DNA of 64,000 nt from CAWANP01 sp963783445 (GTDB lineage: Bacteria; Chloroflexota; Anaerolineae; JAAYZQ01), in contig CAWANP010000002.1 of assembly GCA_963783445.1 (NCBI GenBank), positions 558,001 through 622,000 of the forward strand. The letters run 5' to 3'. Position numbers and translations under genes: made by a program. The notes beneath the pieces were generated by a model. The model saw only the letters and a list, made by a program, of their open reading frames with translations, ran no database searches and was not told where the DNA came from. Of this stretch, positions 10,007-19,575 are shown in pieces. The stretch's first letter is position 1, and each line of letters begins with the position of its first letter.

Positions 10007-11838
10007 TTACGGGCCATTCGCTTCTCTTCGGGCAAGCGGCAGGAGGACCCTATGCGGTCCGCCCGGCCCTGAACCCAGGCTCACCTCATCGATGTAGACG
10101 ATGGTGCCCGTCACACCGTCTCCAGCTCGAACCCGTAGGCGAGCCGTAACCTTGCCCGTAAAGGCGGCGCCCGGTTGTCCGAGGCGGTAGGCCAGATGCT
10201 GCCAGTCCCCGGCAGCGAGGCTGGGTGTCAAGACCTTGGTCTCTGACAGCATTGGCGCGTTGCCCGTGGAGGCCGTCTCTAGGTAAGGCTGACGTTGAAG
10301 ACCGCCGAGGGATCTGGCGCCGCGGGGCCGCGCTGGTACCACAAGGACAGGACAGGGTCCCAAGCATCATCTAGATCCACGGTCTGGCTGGCGCTAGCGG
10401 CTTTCTCCTGTGGCATTGAGATTCCGGATCCTGAAGATGGGCTGCCCAGGGCCAGTGCCTGGTGGCCCGTGTGGACCGGAGCTGTGACAGGTGAGGCCAT
10501 CCCGTCCTGGGCGCTGCCGGCCGTCCAATTATCCAGGCCTGCCTCAAAGCCTCCGTTGGCGACGGCGTCATCGGGCGGGCGGAGCGTCCAGGTGAAGGGT
10601 ACCGTTTCGGTCATCCCAAAGGTCAATCCATGGCGGGGATTTGGAGCATCCCACCATGGATGGCTGACGGTGGCTGTTTCGGGCTCCGTCCAGTGCTCGA
10701 CGTCCAAGACGTAGCCCCCGCCGGACCCAGTGGTGGTTGTGTAGCCTGTACCCAGAATGGCGACGGTTGCCCCGCTTACCGGGTTCCCGGCATTGGACAG
10801 CACCCATCCGGCCAGTCTGGGACCCGTTATCCTGGTCGTGGTGTCGCCATCCGGCCGAAATGGCCCGTAGAGGTGGGCGCCGTTGGGATAACGCTGCCAG
10901 ACCCGGGCCCGGAAGTGGTAGGTATGACCCTGCTGCCCGGCAAAGGTGGCTTCTGTGGCTTTTGTCTGCTCCTGCCAGTTGTGCCACACCCCCTCTGTCT
11001 CATCCAGCCATTGCACGTCGTACCACTTGAGCTTATCGCTGCCTGGGGCGGGCAGGGCGTTGTCCCACTGTACGGAAAATGTGGGTGTTTCGCTCACAGC
11101 CGGCGATGTGGCTCTTACCTGGGGCGTCTGGGCCAGGATGGCCGAATCCAGAAAGCTATAGTTGAGGAATGGCAGGTCGCCTGCCTCGTGGGGGCTGATG
11201 ACGCGGACAAAGACGGTCATGGCCTGCCCCTGGGCGTAGACAGCCGTGCGCTGGTCGATGTCCCACGGTCCTTCGTCATGGTCGTCAGGCTCGCTCCAGA
11301 TAACGGTCGCTGCCTGGGGATCGAGCCCGCCGGTTGGGTCCATACCCACCTGCTTGATCATGGTGCCGTGGGATGAGGGAGGCGCGGAGGTTTGAAAGAT
11401 GGTCAGCATTGCGGCGTGAAAGCCATAACCAGTACCAGGAGTCAGTCCGGTGACCCGCTGCAGGATGCCAGCGGTGTAGGGCTGGGTCGAGATCACGAGT
11501 TGCGAGGTTTCCCCCTGGATGCGTTCTACCCAGCCGCCGCCCAAGTGGCTGCCGGCAAAGACCCTGGTATCCATCCACTGGGGTTCCTGGCCATCGTACC
11601 AGAACCGCTGCCAGCCGCTGGCGACCTGGCAGTCAATACCCTGGTACTGGGCATAGGGGGCATCATAGACCTCCACTCCCGGATTGCTCAGGAGCTGGTA
11701 CTGAGGGGCGCTGGCCTCGGACACTTGCCTGGGAGTTCCGGCCGCCGACGGTAGCAGGGACAAGGTCAGGAGCAACCCCAGGAACACGACAATGCCGGCC
11801 AGCATTCGACCTGATTTGCTGAGGGTCAGAGTCTGCAT
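10007..11838 (-). CDS. Secreted protein with Cna-like and CBM-like domains and LPLAR tail, one frameshift
   Basis: About 610-residue exported protein of unknown function. ATG 11838 starts a signal peptide (MLAGIVVFLGLLLTLSLLPS) preceded by AAGGG. The first half is a carbohydrate-binding-module-like sandwich (LLSNPGVEVYD, GWQRFWYDG, QLVISTQPYTAGILQRV). A fibronectin-like stretch follows, with WYDVQWLDETEGVWHNWQ and THYHFRAR-type strands. A carboxypeptidase-regulatory-like domain (GWVLSNAGNPVSGATVAILG) and a second CBM-like domain (NGGFEAGLDNWT) complete it. A one-base deletion near 10283 creates a premature stop after FNVSLT; the continuation (LETASTGNAPML to VYIDEVSL) completes the last sandwich. 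The end, HRVLLPLARREANGP, carries the LPLAR tail also seen in the DUF362 protein. Probably surface or extracellular. Confidence 0.7.
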
Positions 11839-11984
11839 GGCTACCCTTTCTAGAGGCTTGTCTCTATGAACAAAGAGCCTATCCTCGGGAGGCAGAAGGT
11901 TAGCAGTCTCCAGTCCTAACCTGTGGAGATCACTTCCCCGCGACAGGCTCGCGCCTTGCTCGTCACAATGCCAGATTCGGGATT

Positions 11985-12758
11985 TCACAAAGGCGAAATG
12001 GTTCTCGGTTGGGCCAGGGCCAGTGTGCGCAGTATCGTAGCGGCCCACAGATCAGCGCCCCGGCTGTTGAGGTGGAGGCCGTCAAAGGTAAGGTGCAGGC
12101 GACGGCGGTGGCTGAGCTGATCGGGTGAGGTGGACCGTAAACGCCCCCGGTCTACCCACGTGAACAACCACTCGCCAGGTATGCGCCGAGAAGGTCTGGG
12201 GAGGACGGCGTACTCTTCTACAAATGCCTGCCATACGTCGGCCACCAGCACGCCGCGGTCATCGGCCACCTGTTTGATGGCGCCGTTGGTCCGGGCCATG
12301 AGGCGGTTGGGCGGAGAGGAGATCCGCTCACCCAAAGGGCTTGCGGTGCAGACCAGCACCCGGGCGCCGGCCTGCTGGGCCTGGTCGATCAGGGACCGAT
12401 AGGTGGCAGCGAACTGGTCCAGGTCGGTGGTTGGCCGTTGCTTTGCCCAAGCGCGGCGGTACTGGCGCCAGAGCCACCAGCCCACACTGTGGCTGCTCAG
12501 CCAGGGTATCCATACGTCGCTAGCGCCCACTTCCAAGATCACCCACTGGGGCTGATACTCACGGAGCAACGGGCCGAGCCGGGCATTGAGGGATTGGACC
12601 GTCTCAGCAGCCTGTCCGGCATTGATGGCCTGGCCTGTCAGTCCAGCCGAACCCTGGTACAGGCTTTCAGCAACGCGGTCGACATAACTCTCACCATAGG
12701 CGCCCTCAGTCAAGCTGTCGCCAGCAAAGAGGTAGACGTCCGTAGGTGATGATGGCAT
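11985..12758 (-). CDS. SGNH/GDSL-family esterase or lipase-like hydrolase
   Basis: 257-residue hydrolase of the SGNH superfamily. Block I is FAGDSLTEGAYG, with the nucleophile Ser. INAGQAAETVQSL gives the block II Gly. VILEVGASDVWIP fills block III, with Gly-Ala-Ser-Asp in place of the usual GxND. FDGLHLNSRGADLWA carries the catalytic Asp/His pair of block V. ATG 12758 is chosen because it directly precedes the first strand (DVYLFAGDS); the longer reading frame upstream to 12896 runs through a hairpin and the end of the next gene. No signal peptide is visible, so a cytoplasmic location is likely. It is the last gene of a minus-strand group with the membrane protein and PHP phosphatase. The ester substrate cannot be told. 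Confidence 0.8.
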   Translation of the reverse strand: MPSSPTDVYLFAGDSLTEGAYGESYVDRVAESLYQGSAGLTGQAINAGQAAETVQSLNARLGPLLREYQPQWVILEVGASDVWIPWLSSHSVGWWLWRQYRRAWAKQRPTTDLDQFAATYRSLIDQAQQAGARVLVCTASPLGERISSPPNRLMARTNGAIKQVADDRGVLVADVWQAFVEEYAVLPRPSRRIPGEWLFTWVDRGRLRSTSPDQLSHRRRLHLTFDGLHLNSRGADLWAATILRTLALAQPRTISPL

Positions 12759-12785
12759 AGTCAATGGCTTTTCCCTCTTGACGAA

Positions 12786-12818
12786 CCTCCCGCAGGTTGT
12801 GTTTGAACCTGCGGGAGG
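12786..12818. terminator. Perfect 13-bp hairpin between membrane-protein and GDSL genes
   Basis: Arms CCTCCCGCAGGTT (12786-12798) and AACCTGCGGGAGG (12806-12818) with a 7-base loop. No T-run follows on either strand, so it may be a processing or stabilising hairpin, or a dispersed repeat, rather than a rho-independent terminator. Confidence 0.5.
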
Positions 12819-12826
12819 CTGCTTCT

Positions 12827-13285
12827 CTAGTCTCGCCCCAGACGGGCGACGATGGCGCCCATGGCAGCGATGGCGCCCCCGATGAGAAAGCCCCAAAACC
12901 AGGCAAAGGGGTAGGCGCTCAGGTTGGGGCGCTCGCCGCCAACCTCGGTCAGAGACCGAGGTTTCCCCGGCGGCCAGCCCAAGCGGCGGAGCGTCAGCTC
13001 AATGGTGGGGGCCACGGCGCCGGCCAGACCCCCGGCCAGAAAGGCGTCCTCGTTGCTGAATCCATAACGGCGGACGCCGACCCAGCCGATGCGGCCCCAG
13101 ACCAGGCCGCTGATGGGTCCCAGGATATTCTGGACCCGGGTGGCCGTGGTACGGCGCCAGCGCAATAGGCTGGCCAGTGCGGGCAGGGTCATAATCCAGC
13201 CCAGGGCGGGCAATACCGCCTCGCGGCTGGCCCGCCAGCGCAAGAGCCAAGCCCAGGTTGGACCTCGTTCCTGTACGTCTATCAC
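12827..13285 (-). CDS. Small integral membrane protein of unknown function
   Basis: 152-residue protein that I do not recognise. It has an amphipathic N-terminus (WAWLLRWRASREAVLPALGW) and three to four hydrophobic segments: around residues 25-42, 52-70 (VQNILGPISGLVWGRIGWVG), 80-97 (FLAGGLAGAVAPTIEL) and 125-148 (FAWFWGFLIGGAIAAMGAIV). A conserved-looking charged loop (RRLGWPPGKPRSLTEVGGE) lies before the last helix. GTG 13285 is preceded by AGGAGG at ideal distance. It sits between the PHP and GDSL genes on the same strand, so co-transcription is likely, but context does not indicate a role. Confidence 0.65.
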   Translation of the reverse strand: MIDVQERGPTWAWLLRWRASREAVLPALGWIMTLPALASLLRWRRTTATRVQNILGPISGLVWGRIGWVGVRRYGFSNEDAFLAGGLAGAVAPTIELTLRRLGWPPGKPRSLTEVGGERPNLSAYPFAWFWGFLIGGAIAAMGAIVARLGRD

Positions 13286-13312
13286 TGCTGTTCCTCCTGT
13301 TCCATGGCTGCT

Positions 13313-14146
13313 TCAGGTCGCCAGCCGATCTTCCAGTGCCCCCAGCCGCAGGTCGCTGGCATGGACCGGCGGTACGCCCAGCCTCCGTCCGGCAAAGCCT
13401 CCGTGGCTGTCAGAGCCGCCAGTAATCAGCAGATCGCGGCTGTGGCAGTAGTCCAGAAAGTGGCGCGTGGTCGCCTCGTCGTGGCAAAAGGCGTAACACT
13501 CCAGCCCCTGGAGGCCTATCCCGACCAGCTCGTCCAGCCGCGCATCATCCAGGCCGTTGTAAAAGGCCGTGCCGGGATGGGCGAGCACAACGGCTCCTCC
13601 GGCTCCCTGAGCTACGGCGATGACCTCCTCCGGAGACGGAAAGCTAGCCTGTGGGTGGGCCAGGTCGCCATTAAACAGTCTGCCAAAGTAGTCGTGTACG
13701 TCCCGGCAGAGTCCGTGATCGATGAGAAAGTTGAGGGCTTTCCACCCCCCTCGCTGGCGGTCCCAGGTATAGCCCGCGTACTGGTCCATGGAGATGGGAT
13801 AGCCAGCGCTGGCCAGCAGGCGGACGGCCTCGTCGCTGGCGCCGGTGAGCCGGGCCTTGTTGGCCCGGGCAAGGGCGTTCAGGGCCACATCCTCAGGGTC
13901 GATACCGTAGGCAAGCAGGTGGTAGGCCTGGCCATTGAGCCGCGCCGACAATTCCACACCGGGTAGGAATCGCAAACCGGTATGCCGGGCCAATTCCGTG
14001 GTGCGGGCCAGGCTGCCCAGGGAGTCGTGGTCGGTGACGGCAAACAGGCCGATGCCGGCTTGCTGCAACTCGGTGATGAGGCGTTCCGGCGGCCAGCGGC
14101 CGTCGGATGCAGTGGTATGCAGGTGTAGGTCGGTGCGAAGATCCAT
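13313..14146 (-). CDS. PHP-domain phosphoesterase (nucleoside 3',5'-bisphosphate phosphatase type)
   Basis: 277-residue metal-dependent phosphoesterase of the PHP family (YciV/RnaseAM-like). The trinuclear metal site is visible: DLHLHTTASDG near residue 6, VTDHDSLGSL near 37, PGVELSA near 62, VLAHPG near 190, and GGSDSHGG near 253. An insertion of about 100 residues between the third and fourth motifs (DQYAGYTWDRQRGGWKALNF) is typical of this subgroup. Family members remove the 3'-phosphate from nucleotide 3',5'-bisphosphates or trim RNA 5' ends; which applies here is not known. It heads the minus-strand group with the membrane protein and the GDSL hydrolase and is divergent from the DUF362 gene across 109 bp. 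Confidence 0.85.
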   Translation of the reverse strand: MDLRTDLHLHTTASDGRWPPERLITELQQAGIGLFAVTDHDSLGSLARTTELARHTGLRFLPGVELSARLNGQAYHLLAYGIDPEDVALNALARANKARLTGASDEAVRLLASAGYPISMDQYAGYTWDRQRGGWKALNFLIDHGLCRDVHDYFGRLFNGDLAHPQASFPSPEEVIAVAQGAGGAVVLAHPGTAFYNGLDDARLDELVGIGLQGLECYAFCHDEATTRHFLDYCHSRDLLITGGSDSHGGFAGRRLGVPPVHASDLRLGALEDRLAT

Positions 14147-14255
14147 ACCTTTGGCTGTCCTCCGGCGGCCATTGTAGCATAGTTTGGGGATTTTGGCACA
14201 AGACGGGGATGGGGGGACGTTAGATCAGGGGCGAGAGCTGGCAATCGGAGGGGGT

Positions 14256-16112
14256 ATGACGAAAGACATGCCTGCCCCCGTGGACAAGTGCGAGGATATC
14301 AGCTATAATGAGGCCATAGATGAGACTTCTGAGCTGCCGGATGCACAGACGGTGACAGAAAAGAATCCTCCAATCAAGGACCTCAAATCCAGAGTCTTTC
14401 GGGTCTGTCCCCATAAGGGCAGGGCCGTGGGGCTCTGGGTACCGAAGCAGTGGACTGCCTGGCTGTACACGGTCATCGGCCTGGCCGCCCTGGTCTGGTT
14501 TCTGGTACGGGTCGTGCCCAAGCCCAGCCGTGTGACCTATCCATGCCAGCGTGTAGCGGGACCACTGGCTATCAGCTTTCTGCTGTGGTTGCTGGGTGTT
14601 TCGGGCTTTGCGCTGGCTTTTCGCAAGATGGGGGGACGCCTCAACCGGGCGCGCCACTTGAATATGGTGTTGGGTGTCGCCCTCGTAATCGCGGGCCTTG
14701 GATGGGTCCTGCTGGGCGCTGAGAGGACCACCCTGGCAGCCTACCCGCCGCACCGGCCCAATACGCCCTTTGGCGTGGCGCGAGGACTGCAGCCAGGGCG
14801 GGTGGTCTGGATTCACGATCCCGATGTTACCGACTGGTCTGGTCCGGGTACGGGCGAGCGCTGGCACGAGCACGTGGACCAGGGCGTAGCCCATGAGATG
14901 ACGTCGCAGGGACTGCAGGCATATTCTGGTGAGCGCAGCGACGCGGCAGCGTGGAATGCGCTTTTCGCTCACCACAATGGTGGCCCGGGCTATCAGGTAG
15001 GTCAGAAGATCATGATCAAGATCAACCTGACCACAGCTCACGCAGGCTCGGGCAGTGACTGCGATGATGGCCATTACAACCAAACAGAATGTGGCATCGT
15101 GTCTTTTGATTCCACTGCGAACTCGCCGCAGATGATGCACGCCCTCCTCGAGCAACTTGTGAATGTGGTGGGGGTGGAAGAGTCAGATGTCACTATCGGC
15201 GATCCGACTGGTCTGTTCGTAAATTACCTGTTCAACCCCCTGTACGATGATTTTCCAGACGTCAACTATCTGGACAACCGCGGCGGTGAAGGAGAGCCAG
15301 GTGAGTGGCGGACGCGGGCAGAATACACGGAACCCTGTGTACCCTACTATTGGAGTACCTCGGCAGCAGATGGCAAAACACAGGATTGCCTGCTGACAGT
15401 CTTTGACGAAGCGACCTATGTCATCAATTTTGCTGTGCTCAAGAGCCACAACTGCGGTGGGATCACGGTGGCCGCCAAGAATCACTATGGTTCTATGCTC
15501 CGCACGCCGACAGGATACGGGCGCAGGCTGGGAGACAACTACTACAATCTGCATCATACACTGCCCGGGGATGGGTGCCGGGATACGGCCACAATGAAAG
15601 AAATGGGCCAGTACCGGGCGCTGGTGGACCTGGTGGGATTGGAGGAGATTGGAGGTAAGACGATATTATACCTCGTGGATGGCATTCATGGTGGGCGTGA
15701 CTGGCATTCGACTCCATCGCTGTGGTCTTTGTCGCCCTTCGATGGCGATTGGCCGTCAAGCCTGTTCCTATCGATGGATCCAGTGGCCATCGACTCGGTC
15801 GCCCACGACTTTCTGGTAGAGCAGTGGCCGGAGCAAGTGCTGATGTACGAAGGTGTGCAGGACTATCTGCACGAGTCAGCGATGGCGAACGAGGCGCCGT
15901 CGGGGACCTGTTACGACCCTGAGCGTGACGGCGCGTGCATGGACAGCCTGGGGACACACGAGCACTGGAACAATTCTGCTGACAAGCAGTACTCGCGCGA
16001 CCTGGATCGGGAAAATGGTCTGGGCATTGAGTTGGTGTATGTGCGCGAATCTCTGCCTCCGGCCCCGGGTTTTCCTGCTTATCTGCCCCTGGCCCGGAAA
16101 GGATCACAATGA
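14256..16112 (+). CDS. Membrane-anchored DUF362 protein with LPLAR tail
   Basis: 618-residue protein. The start ATG 14256 is chosen for its strong GGAGGGGG site; an in-frame upstream start at 14184 lacks one. After a charged leader of about 65 residues come three hydrophobic segments (LYTVIGLAALVWFLVRVV, AISFLLWLLGVSGFALAF, MVLGVALVIAGLGWVLL). The remainder, probably outside the membrane, contains the DUF362 region (IMIKINLTTA, NSPQMMHALLEQLV, VINFAVLKSHNCGGITVAAK, LFLSMDPVAIDSVAHDF). DUF362 proteins lack an established biochemical role; many are linked to iron-sulphur or metal handling. It ends PAYLPLARKGSQ, similar to the tail of the secreted protein at 10007-11838. Its stop overlaps the start of the VIT-type transporter (ATGA), so the two are translationally coupled. 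Confidence 0.8.
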   Translation: MTKDMPAPVDKCEDISYNEAIDETSELPDAQTVTEKNPPIKDLKSRVFRVCPHKGRAVGLWVPKQWTAWLYTVIGLAALVWFLVRVVPKPSRVTYPCQRVAGPLAISFLLWLLGVSGFALAFRKMGGRLNRARHLNMVLGVALVIAGLGWVLLGAERTTLAAYPPHRPNTPFGVARGLQPGRVVWIHDPDVTDWSGPGTGERWHEHVDQGVAHEMTSQGLQAYSGERSDAAAWNALFAHHNGGPGYQVGQKIMIKINLTTAHAGSGSDCDDGHYNQTECGIVSFDSTANSPQMMHALLEQLVNVVGVEESDVTIGDPTGLFVNYLFNPLYDDFPDVNYLDNRGGEGEPGEWRTRAEYTEPCVPYYWSTSAADGKTQDCLLTVFDEATYVINFAVLKSHNCGGITVAAKNHYGSMLRTPTGYGRRLGDNYYNLHHTLPGDGCRDTATMKEMGQYRALVDLVGLEEIGGKTILYLVDGIHGGRDWHSTPSLWSLSPFDGDWPSSLFLSMDPVAIDSVAHDFLVEQWPEQVLMYEGVQDYLHESAMANEAPSGTCYDPERDGACMDSLGTHEHWNNSADKQYSRDLDRENGLGIELVYVRESLPPAPGFPAYLPLARKGSQ

Positions 16113-16912
16113 GCATCACCAAACGCATTGACAAAGCACGCGAAGCTTTTGAAAAGAAGGACCTGTCCGCCTCAGGAGAAGCCCATTCGCCCGAGGCCAT
16201 CGCGGGAGCGATGGAGCAGCACGGTGGGACCAGCCACCAGTATATCGGCGACATGGTGTACGGTGGGCTGGACGGAATTGTGACCACCTTTGCCGTGGTC
16301 AGCGGCGTGGCCGGCGCTGGGCTGGGGGCGGGCATTATCCTGATCCTGGGCCTGGCCAACCTGCTGGCCGATGGCCTGTCGATGGCCGCCGGCGCCTACC
16401 TGTCGCTAAAGAGCGAGCGGGAGTACTATGACCGGGAGCGGCAGCGGGAAGCCTGGGAGGTCGAGCATTTTCCCGATGGGGAGCGGGCCGAGATGCTGGC
16501 GCTCTACAAGGCCAAGGGATACAGCGAGGAGGAGGCGGAAACGCTGGTGGGGATCCAGAGCCAGCGCCAGGAGCAGTGGGTGGATGTGATGATGGTCCAG
16601 GAGTTGGGATTGCTGCCAGACGACCGGAAGCCGGTCATGAGCGCGGTGGCAACCTTTGGCGCCTTCCTGGTGGCGGGTTCGGTCCCGCTGTTGACCTATC
16701 TGGTGGGGTTGTTTGTGAGCCTTGACCCGGATCTAGCTTTCACACTATCGATCGTACTGTCAGCGCTGGCCCTCTTTGGGCTGGGGGCGGCCAAGGTGTT
16801 GGTCACCGAGCGCAGTTGGTTCCGCAGCGGGTTGGAGATGCTGGTCGTTGGCGGTATCGCCGCAGGGGTGGCGTACCTGGTGGGATATCTGCTTCAGGGG
16901 TTGGTTGGCTAG
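16109..16912 (+). CDS. VIT1/CCC1-family iron/manganese transporter
   Basis: 267-residue membrane transporter of the vacuolar iron transporter family. The N-terminal 40 residues are hydrophilic. TM1 begins at YIGDMVYGGLDGIVTTFAVV, the family signature with the conserved Asp-Gly-hydrophobic-Thr. TM2 is LGLANLLADGLSMAAGAYLS. A cytosolic Glu-rich helical segment follows (SEREYYDRERQREAWE, KAKGYSEEEAETLV), corresponding to the metal-binding domain. Three more helices complete the five-TM plan. Family members move Fe2+ or Mn2+ out of the cytosol by proton antiport. It overlaps the DUF362 gene by 4 bp, so one transcript is expected. Convergent with the AarF gene across 148 bp in which no clear terminator was seen. 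Confidence 0.88.
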   Translation: MSITKRIDKAREAFEKKDLSASGEAHSPEAIAGAMEQHGGTSHQYIGDMVYGGLDGIVTTFAVVSGVAGAGLGAGIILILGLANLLADGLSMAAGAYLSLKSEREYYDRERQREAWEVEHFPDGERAEMLALYKAKGYSEEEAETLVGIQSQRQEQWVDVMMVQELGLLPDDRKPVMSAVATFGAFLVAGSVPLLTYLVGLFVSLDPDLAFTLSIVLSALALFGLGAAKVLVTERSWFRSGLEMLVVGGIAAGVAYLVGYLLQGLVG

Positions 16913-17060
16913 CCTGGGGCTCGCTCAGGGAGGCATGTTCAGCAGGAATTGCTCGGGGCGGCTTCTATACTCACAGACTGAGATATCACATGCTCCCTGC
17001 TAAGCATTTACTTGATTCTGCTTAGTACACCACAGAATGATGGTTTGTGCAGACGTGAGT

Positions 17061-18767
17061 TTAGCGCAGTCGACGCAGGACGACCGCCAACTGCCATAGA
17101 CAGATGGCCGTACCCACGACGCCGACCATGGGCCAGGTCAGGGGGCCGACGATGGCCAGGTCGCGCAGGGTGACAGTCAGCCAGGTGACCAGCAGCGCAA
17201 GAGCAGTCCAGACCCCCACGCGTACGCGGGCGTTGCGCAGCGCCTCGGTGCGGGGACTCTCGTCTTCCAGGATCGACAGTTCCCCCTCCTCGGCGCGGCG
17301 CAGGACGGCGGCCACGGCCCGCAAGCTACGCTGAAGGTCGTAGAACTGGCGGACAAAGCCCTCGGTCCAGATGCGCTCGGGCGTCAGGTCGGTCAGGGTC
17401 TGGCGGGCCTTGATCTGCTGAAAGATCGGGATGTTGTCGCGCATAAAGTTCAGGTCTTCGGACAGCATGGCGGCGGTATTGCCATAGACAATGACGCTGC
17501 GCATGTAGGTTGCCCACCCGGTGGCGGTGCGCATGTGGTATTTGTGATAGAGCCGCAACTGTTCCTCGATATAGATGCCCAGGCTGCGACTGGCAAAGGA
17601 CCGGGTCCCCTCTTGTTTGTAGCGGGCTGACAGCTTCTTGAAATCGGCCTTGAAGGCACGCAGGTCGGTTTTTTCCGTGGGCCGCCCGTAGCGTAGGAGG
17701 ATAGGCCAAACCGCCTCATAGTCGTCCATCATCTCGTACAGGGCCATGTCGACGATATCGCGCTGGGTCTGTTCATCCAGCTCGCCGACGATGCCAAAAT
17801 CAATATAGCCCAGCCGGCCGTCTTCCATCAGGATCAGGTTGGCCGGATGGGGGTCGGCCTGAAAAAACCCGTAGTTCAGGGCCTGCATCAGTTGGTTGCG
17901 CATGATCTGCCGGGCCAGACGGTCGCGATCCACGTGATGCTGGGTCAGCCAGCTAGCATCTTCCAGGTGCTTCAGCACCTCATTGAGCGTGACGCCTGCG
18001 ATGAACTCGGTGACCAGGACGCGGCGGGTACACAACTCGTCGTAAACCTGGGGGACGTACATGCCCTCGATATCCATCTCTCGCAGGCGGCGGGCAGCCT
18101 CGGCCTCGTGGCAGTAGTCAAACTCGGAGCGGGTGAAGCTGGATCACCTCGTCGATGATGGCGGCCAACTGCCCTCGCGTCATGCGCAGCAGCGTGTGGA
18201 GGCGGGTGTAGCGGACGAGATCGCGGAGGATGTCAAAATCTCGCTCAAAGGTGGCCTGGGCGCCGGGGCGCTGGACCTTGACCGCCACCGCTCCCCCACC
18301 TTTGAGTGTGCCTTGTGTACCTGACCAATGGAGGCGCTGGCCAGGGGTTCGGCGTCGAACTCTTGGAAGAAACGACGCCAGTCCTCGCCCAACTCCTCGC
18401 GCAGAACCTGATCCACGAGGGGAAAGGGTAGGGGCAGGGTGCTGTCGAGCAGGTGGGAGAGTTCATCGCGGTAGGCCGGCGGCAGCGCCCCAGCGTGCAG
18501 GGCCAGCAACTGGCCGATCTTGACGAAGGAGGGACCGAGGGCCTCGAACAGCTCCCGCAGCCGGACGGCACCAGCTTGGTCCATACCGGCTTGTGCCTCG
18601 TCGGTGGGCCTGCCCGGGAGCCAGCGTGACCACCAGCTTCTCTCGATCAGCTCACCAAAACCGAAGCGGCTGAGGGTCAGCAGGATCTCGGCGGTGCGGG
18701 CCGCGCGGCCCTTGCCGTCGCCCTGGGCCCAAAGACCAGAGCCATTGAGTGAGGGTTGTTCTGTCAT
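17061..18767 (-). CDS. ABC1/AarF/UbiB-family atypical kinase, two frameshifts
   Basis: About 568 residues. UbiB/AarF proteins are membrane-associated atypical kinases that support isoprenoid-quinone synthesis or lipid homeostasis. Visible motifs are the KxGQ segment (LGPSFVKIGQLLALH), the Ala-rich loop (EPLASASIGQVHKAH), ATP-binding VAVKVQRPG, PHPANLI with the catalytic Asp (QADPHPANLILMEDG), and LGYIDFGIVGEL. Two C-terminal membrane helices follow (WTALALLVTWLTVTL, PMVGVVGTAICLWQLAVV). The ORF is split: a one-base deletion near 18300 turns KGGGAVAVKV into nonsense, and a second shift near 18140 separates IIDEVIQ from TRSEFDYCHEAEAARRLREM. Repairing both gives a full-length family member, so sequence error is more likely than decay. 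Confidence 0.8.
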
Positions 18768-18966
18768 TGTGTCATTCTCCGGTGATCCTGTATCGAGTGT
18801 GCTAGCGGTTTCGGGTCAAGGGAGCTTGGTTCGATGCCTGTGCCCGCATCCGTGTGTCCTCCATGGGCCCCGTAGTTTAGCGTACCCGGAGCGTGGGGGT
18901 TTGTCAAATTCCGAGGCTCTGTCAGGCAGGTGTCAGCTTGGCGTAGTCTGCCCGGGTAACTTTTCC

Positions 18967-18995
18967 TTGTCCTTTTCGTAATAATGTTGTATAAT
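18967..18995 (+). promoter_or_regulatory. Sigma-70-like promoter of the YccF operon
   Basis: TTGTCC, 17 bases, TATAAT. The predicted transcript starts near 19001, so the ATG at 18994 cannot be the start; it lies in the -10 box. This supports GTG 19048. Confidence 0.6.
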
Positions 18996-19047
18996 GAGCG
19001 CGGTCCGGGGAACGCAAGGGGGCCGCGCGACGACAGGAGGTGTTGAC

Positions 19048-19476
19048 GTGATATCTACGAGAAACGTCGTGCGTGACTCTGGTGCACCTTTGCTGGTCCG
19101 GATCCTCTACTTTTTTCTGTTTGGCTGGTGGGCCACGGGAATCTGGATCAACGCTGCGTGGTTCCTTAACGCGACCATCATCGGTTTGCCTCTGGGTGTG
19201 TGGATGCTCAACCGGGTACCTCAGGTGCTGACCTTGCGCCCAGTCAGGCAGGTGGTGGTAGCCCAGAGCCATGGTGGTGGGTTCGAAATCCAGACCCAGG
19301 GCTTGCCGCAGCGCCCTTGGCCGATTCGCTTGCTTTACTTTGTGCTGGTTGGTTGGTGGCTCAGTTGGCTGTGGTCCAACGCGGCGTGGGTCATCTCGGT
19401 TACGGTCATTGGGCTGCCCATCGGTATCTGGATGTTCAACCGCTTGCCAGCACTGACGACGCTGATGCGGGCATGA
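19048..19476 (+). CDS. YccF-domain inner-membrane protein
   Basis: 142-residue membrane protein made of two copies of the YccF domain: residues about 15-60 (RILYFFLFGWWATGIWINAA, IIGLPLGVWMLNRVP) and 95-140 (RLLYFVLVGWWLSWLWSNAA, VIGLPIGIWMFNRLP). The double arrangement and length match E. coli YccF, whose function is not established. GTG 19048 is chosen because AGGAGG lies 7 bases upstream and the promoter -10 box covers the longer start. It is the first gene of a plus-strand group with the coiled-coil protein and SPFH protein, which suggests a membrane-associated role, as inference only. Confidence 0.82.
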   Translation: MISTRNVVRDSGAPLLVRILYFFLFGWWATGIWINAAWFLNATIIGLPLGVWMLNRVPQVLTLRPVRQVVVAQSHGGGFEIQTQGLPQRPWPIRLLYFVLVGWWLSWLWSNAAWVISVTVIGLPIGIWMFNRLPALTTLMRA

Positions 19477-19491
19477 GGTGTGTTGCGCGGT

Positions 19492-19522
19492 ACCTGTCCT
19501 TTTGGCTTCGCTCAGGACAGGT
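19492..19522. repeat. Inverted repeat ACCTGTCC/GGACAGGT
   Basis: 8-bp perfect stem with a 15-base loop containing TTGGCTTCGCT, directly after the YccF gene. It resembles dispersed hairpins in related genomes. No T-run follows, so it is not a clear terminator. Confidence 0.45.
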
Positions 19523-19575
19523 GCGTAGCAGTTGCAACGAAGCCATTCCATAGGAACCTGGAGGTGAAAAGAAAA

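Noticed and set aside
15493..16359. 288-codon minus-strand ORF
   Set aside because: Shadow of the DUF362 and VIT genes; composition is Pro/Arg/Thr-rich as expected for a high-GC antisense frame.
19270..19300. tRNA T-loop-like GGTTCGAAATCC
   Set aside because: Inside the YccF coding region with no acceptor or anticodon stems around it.
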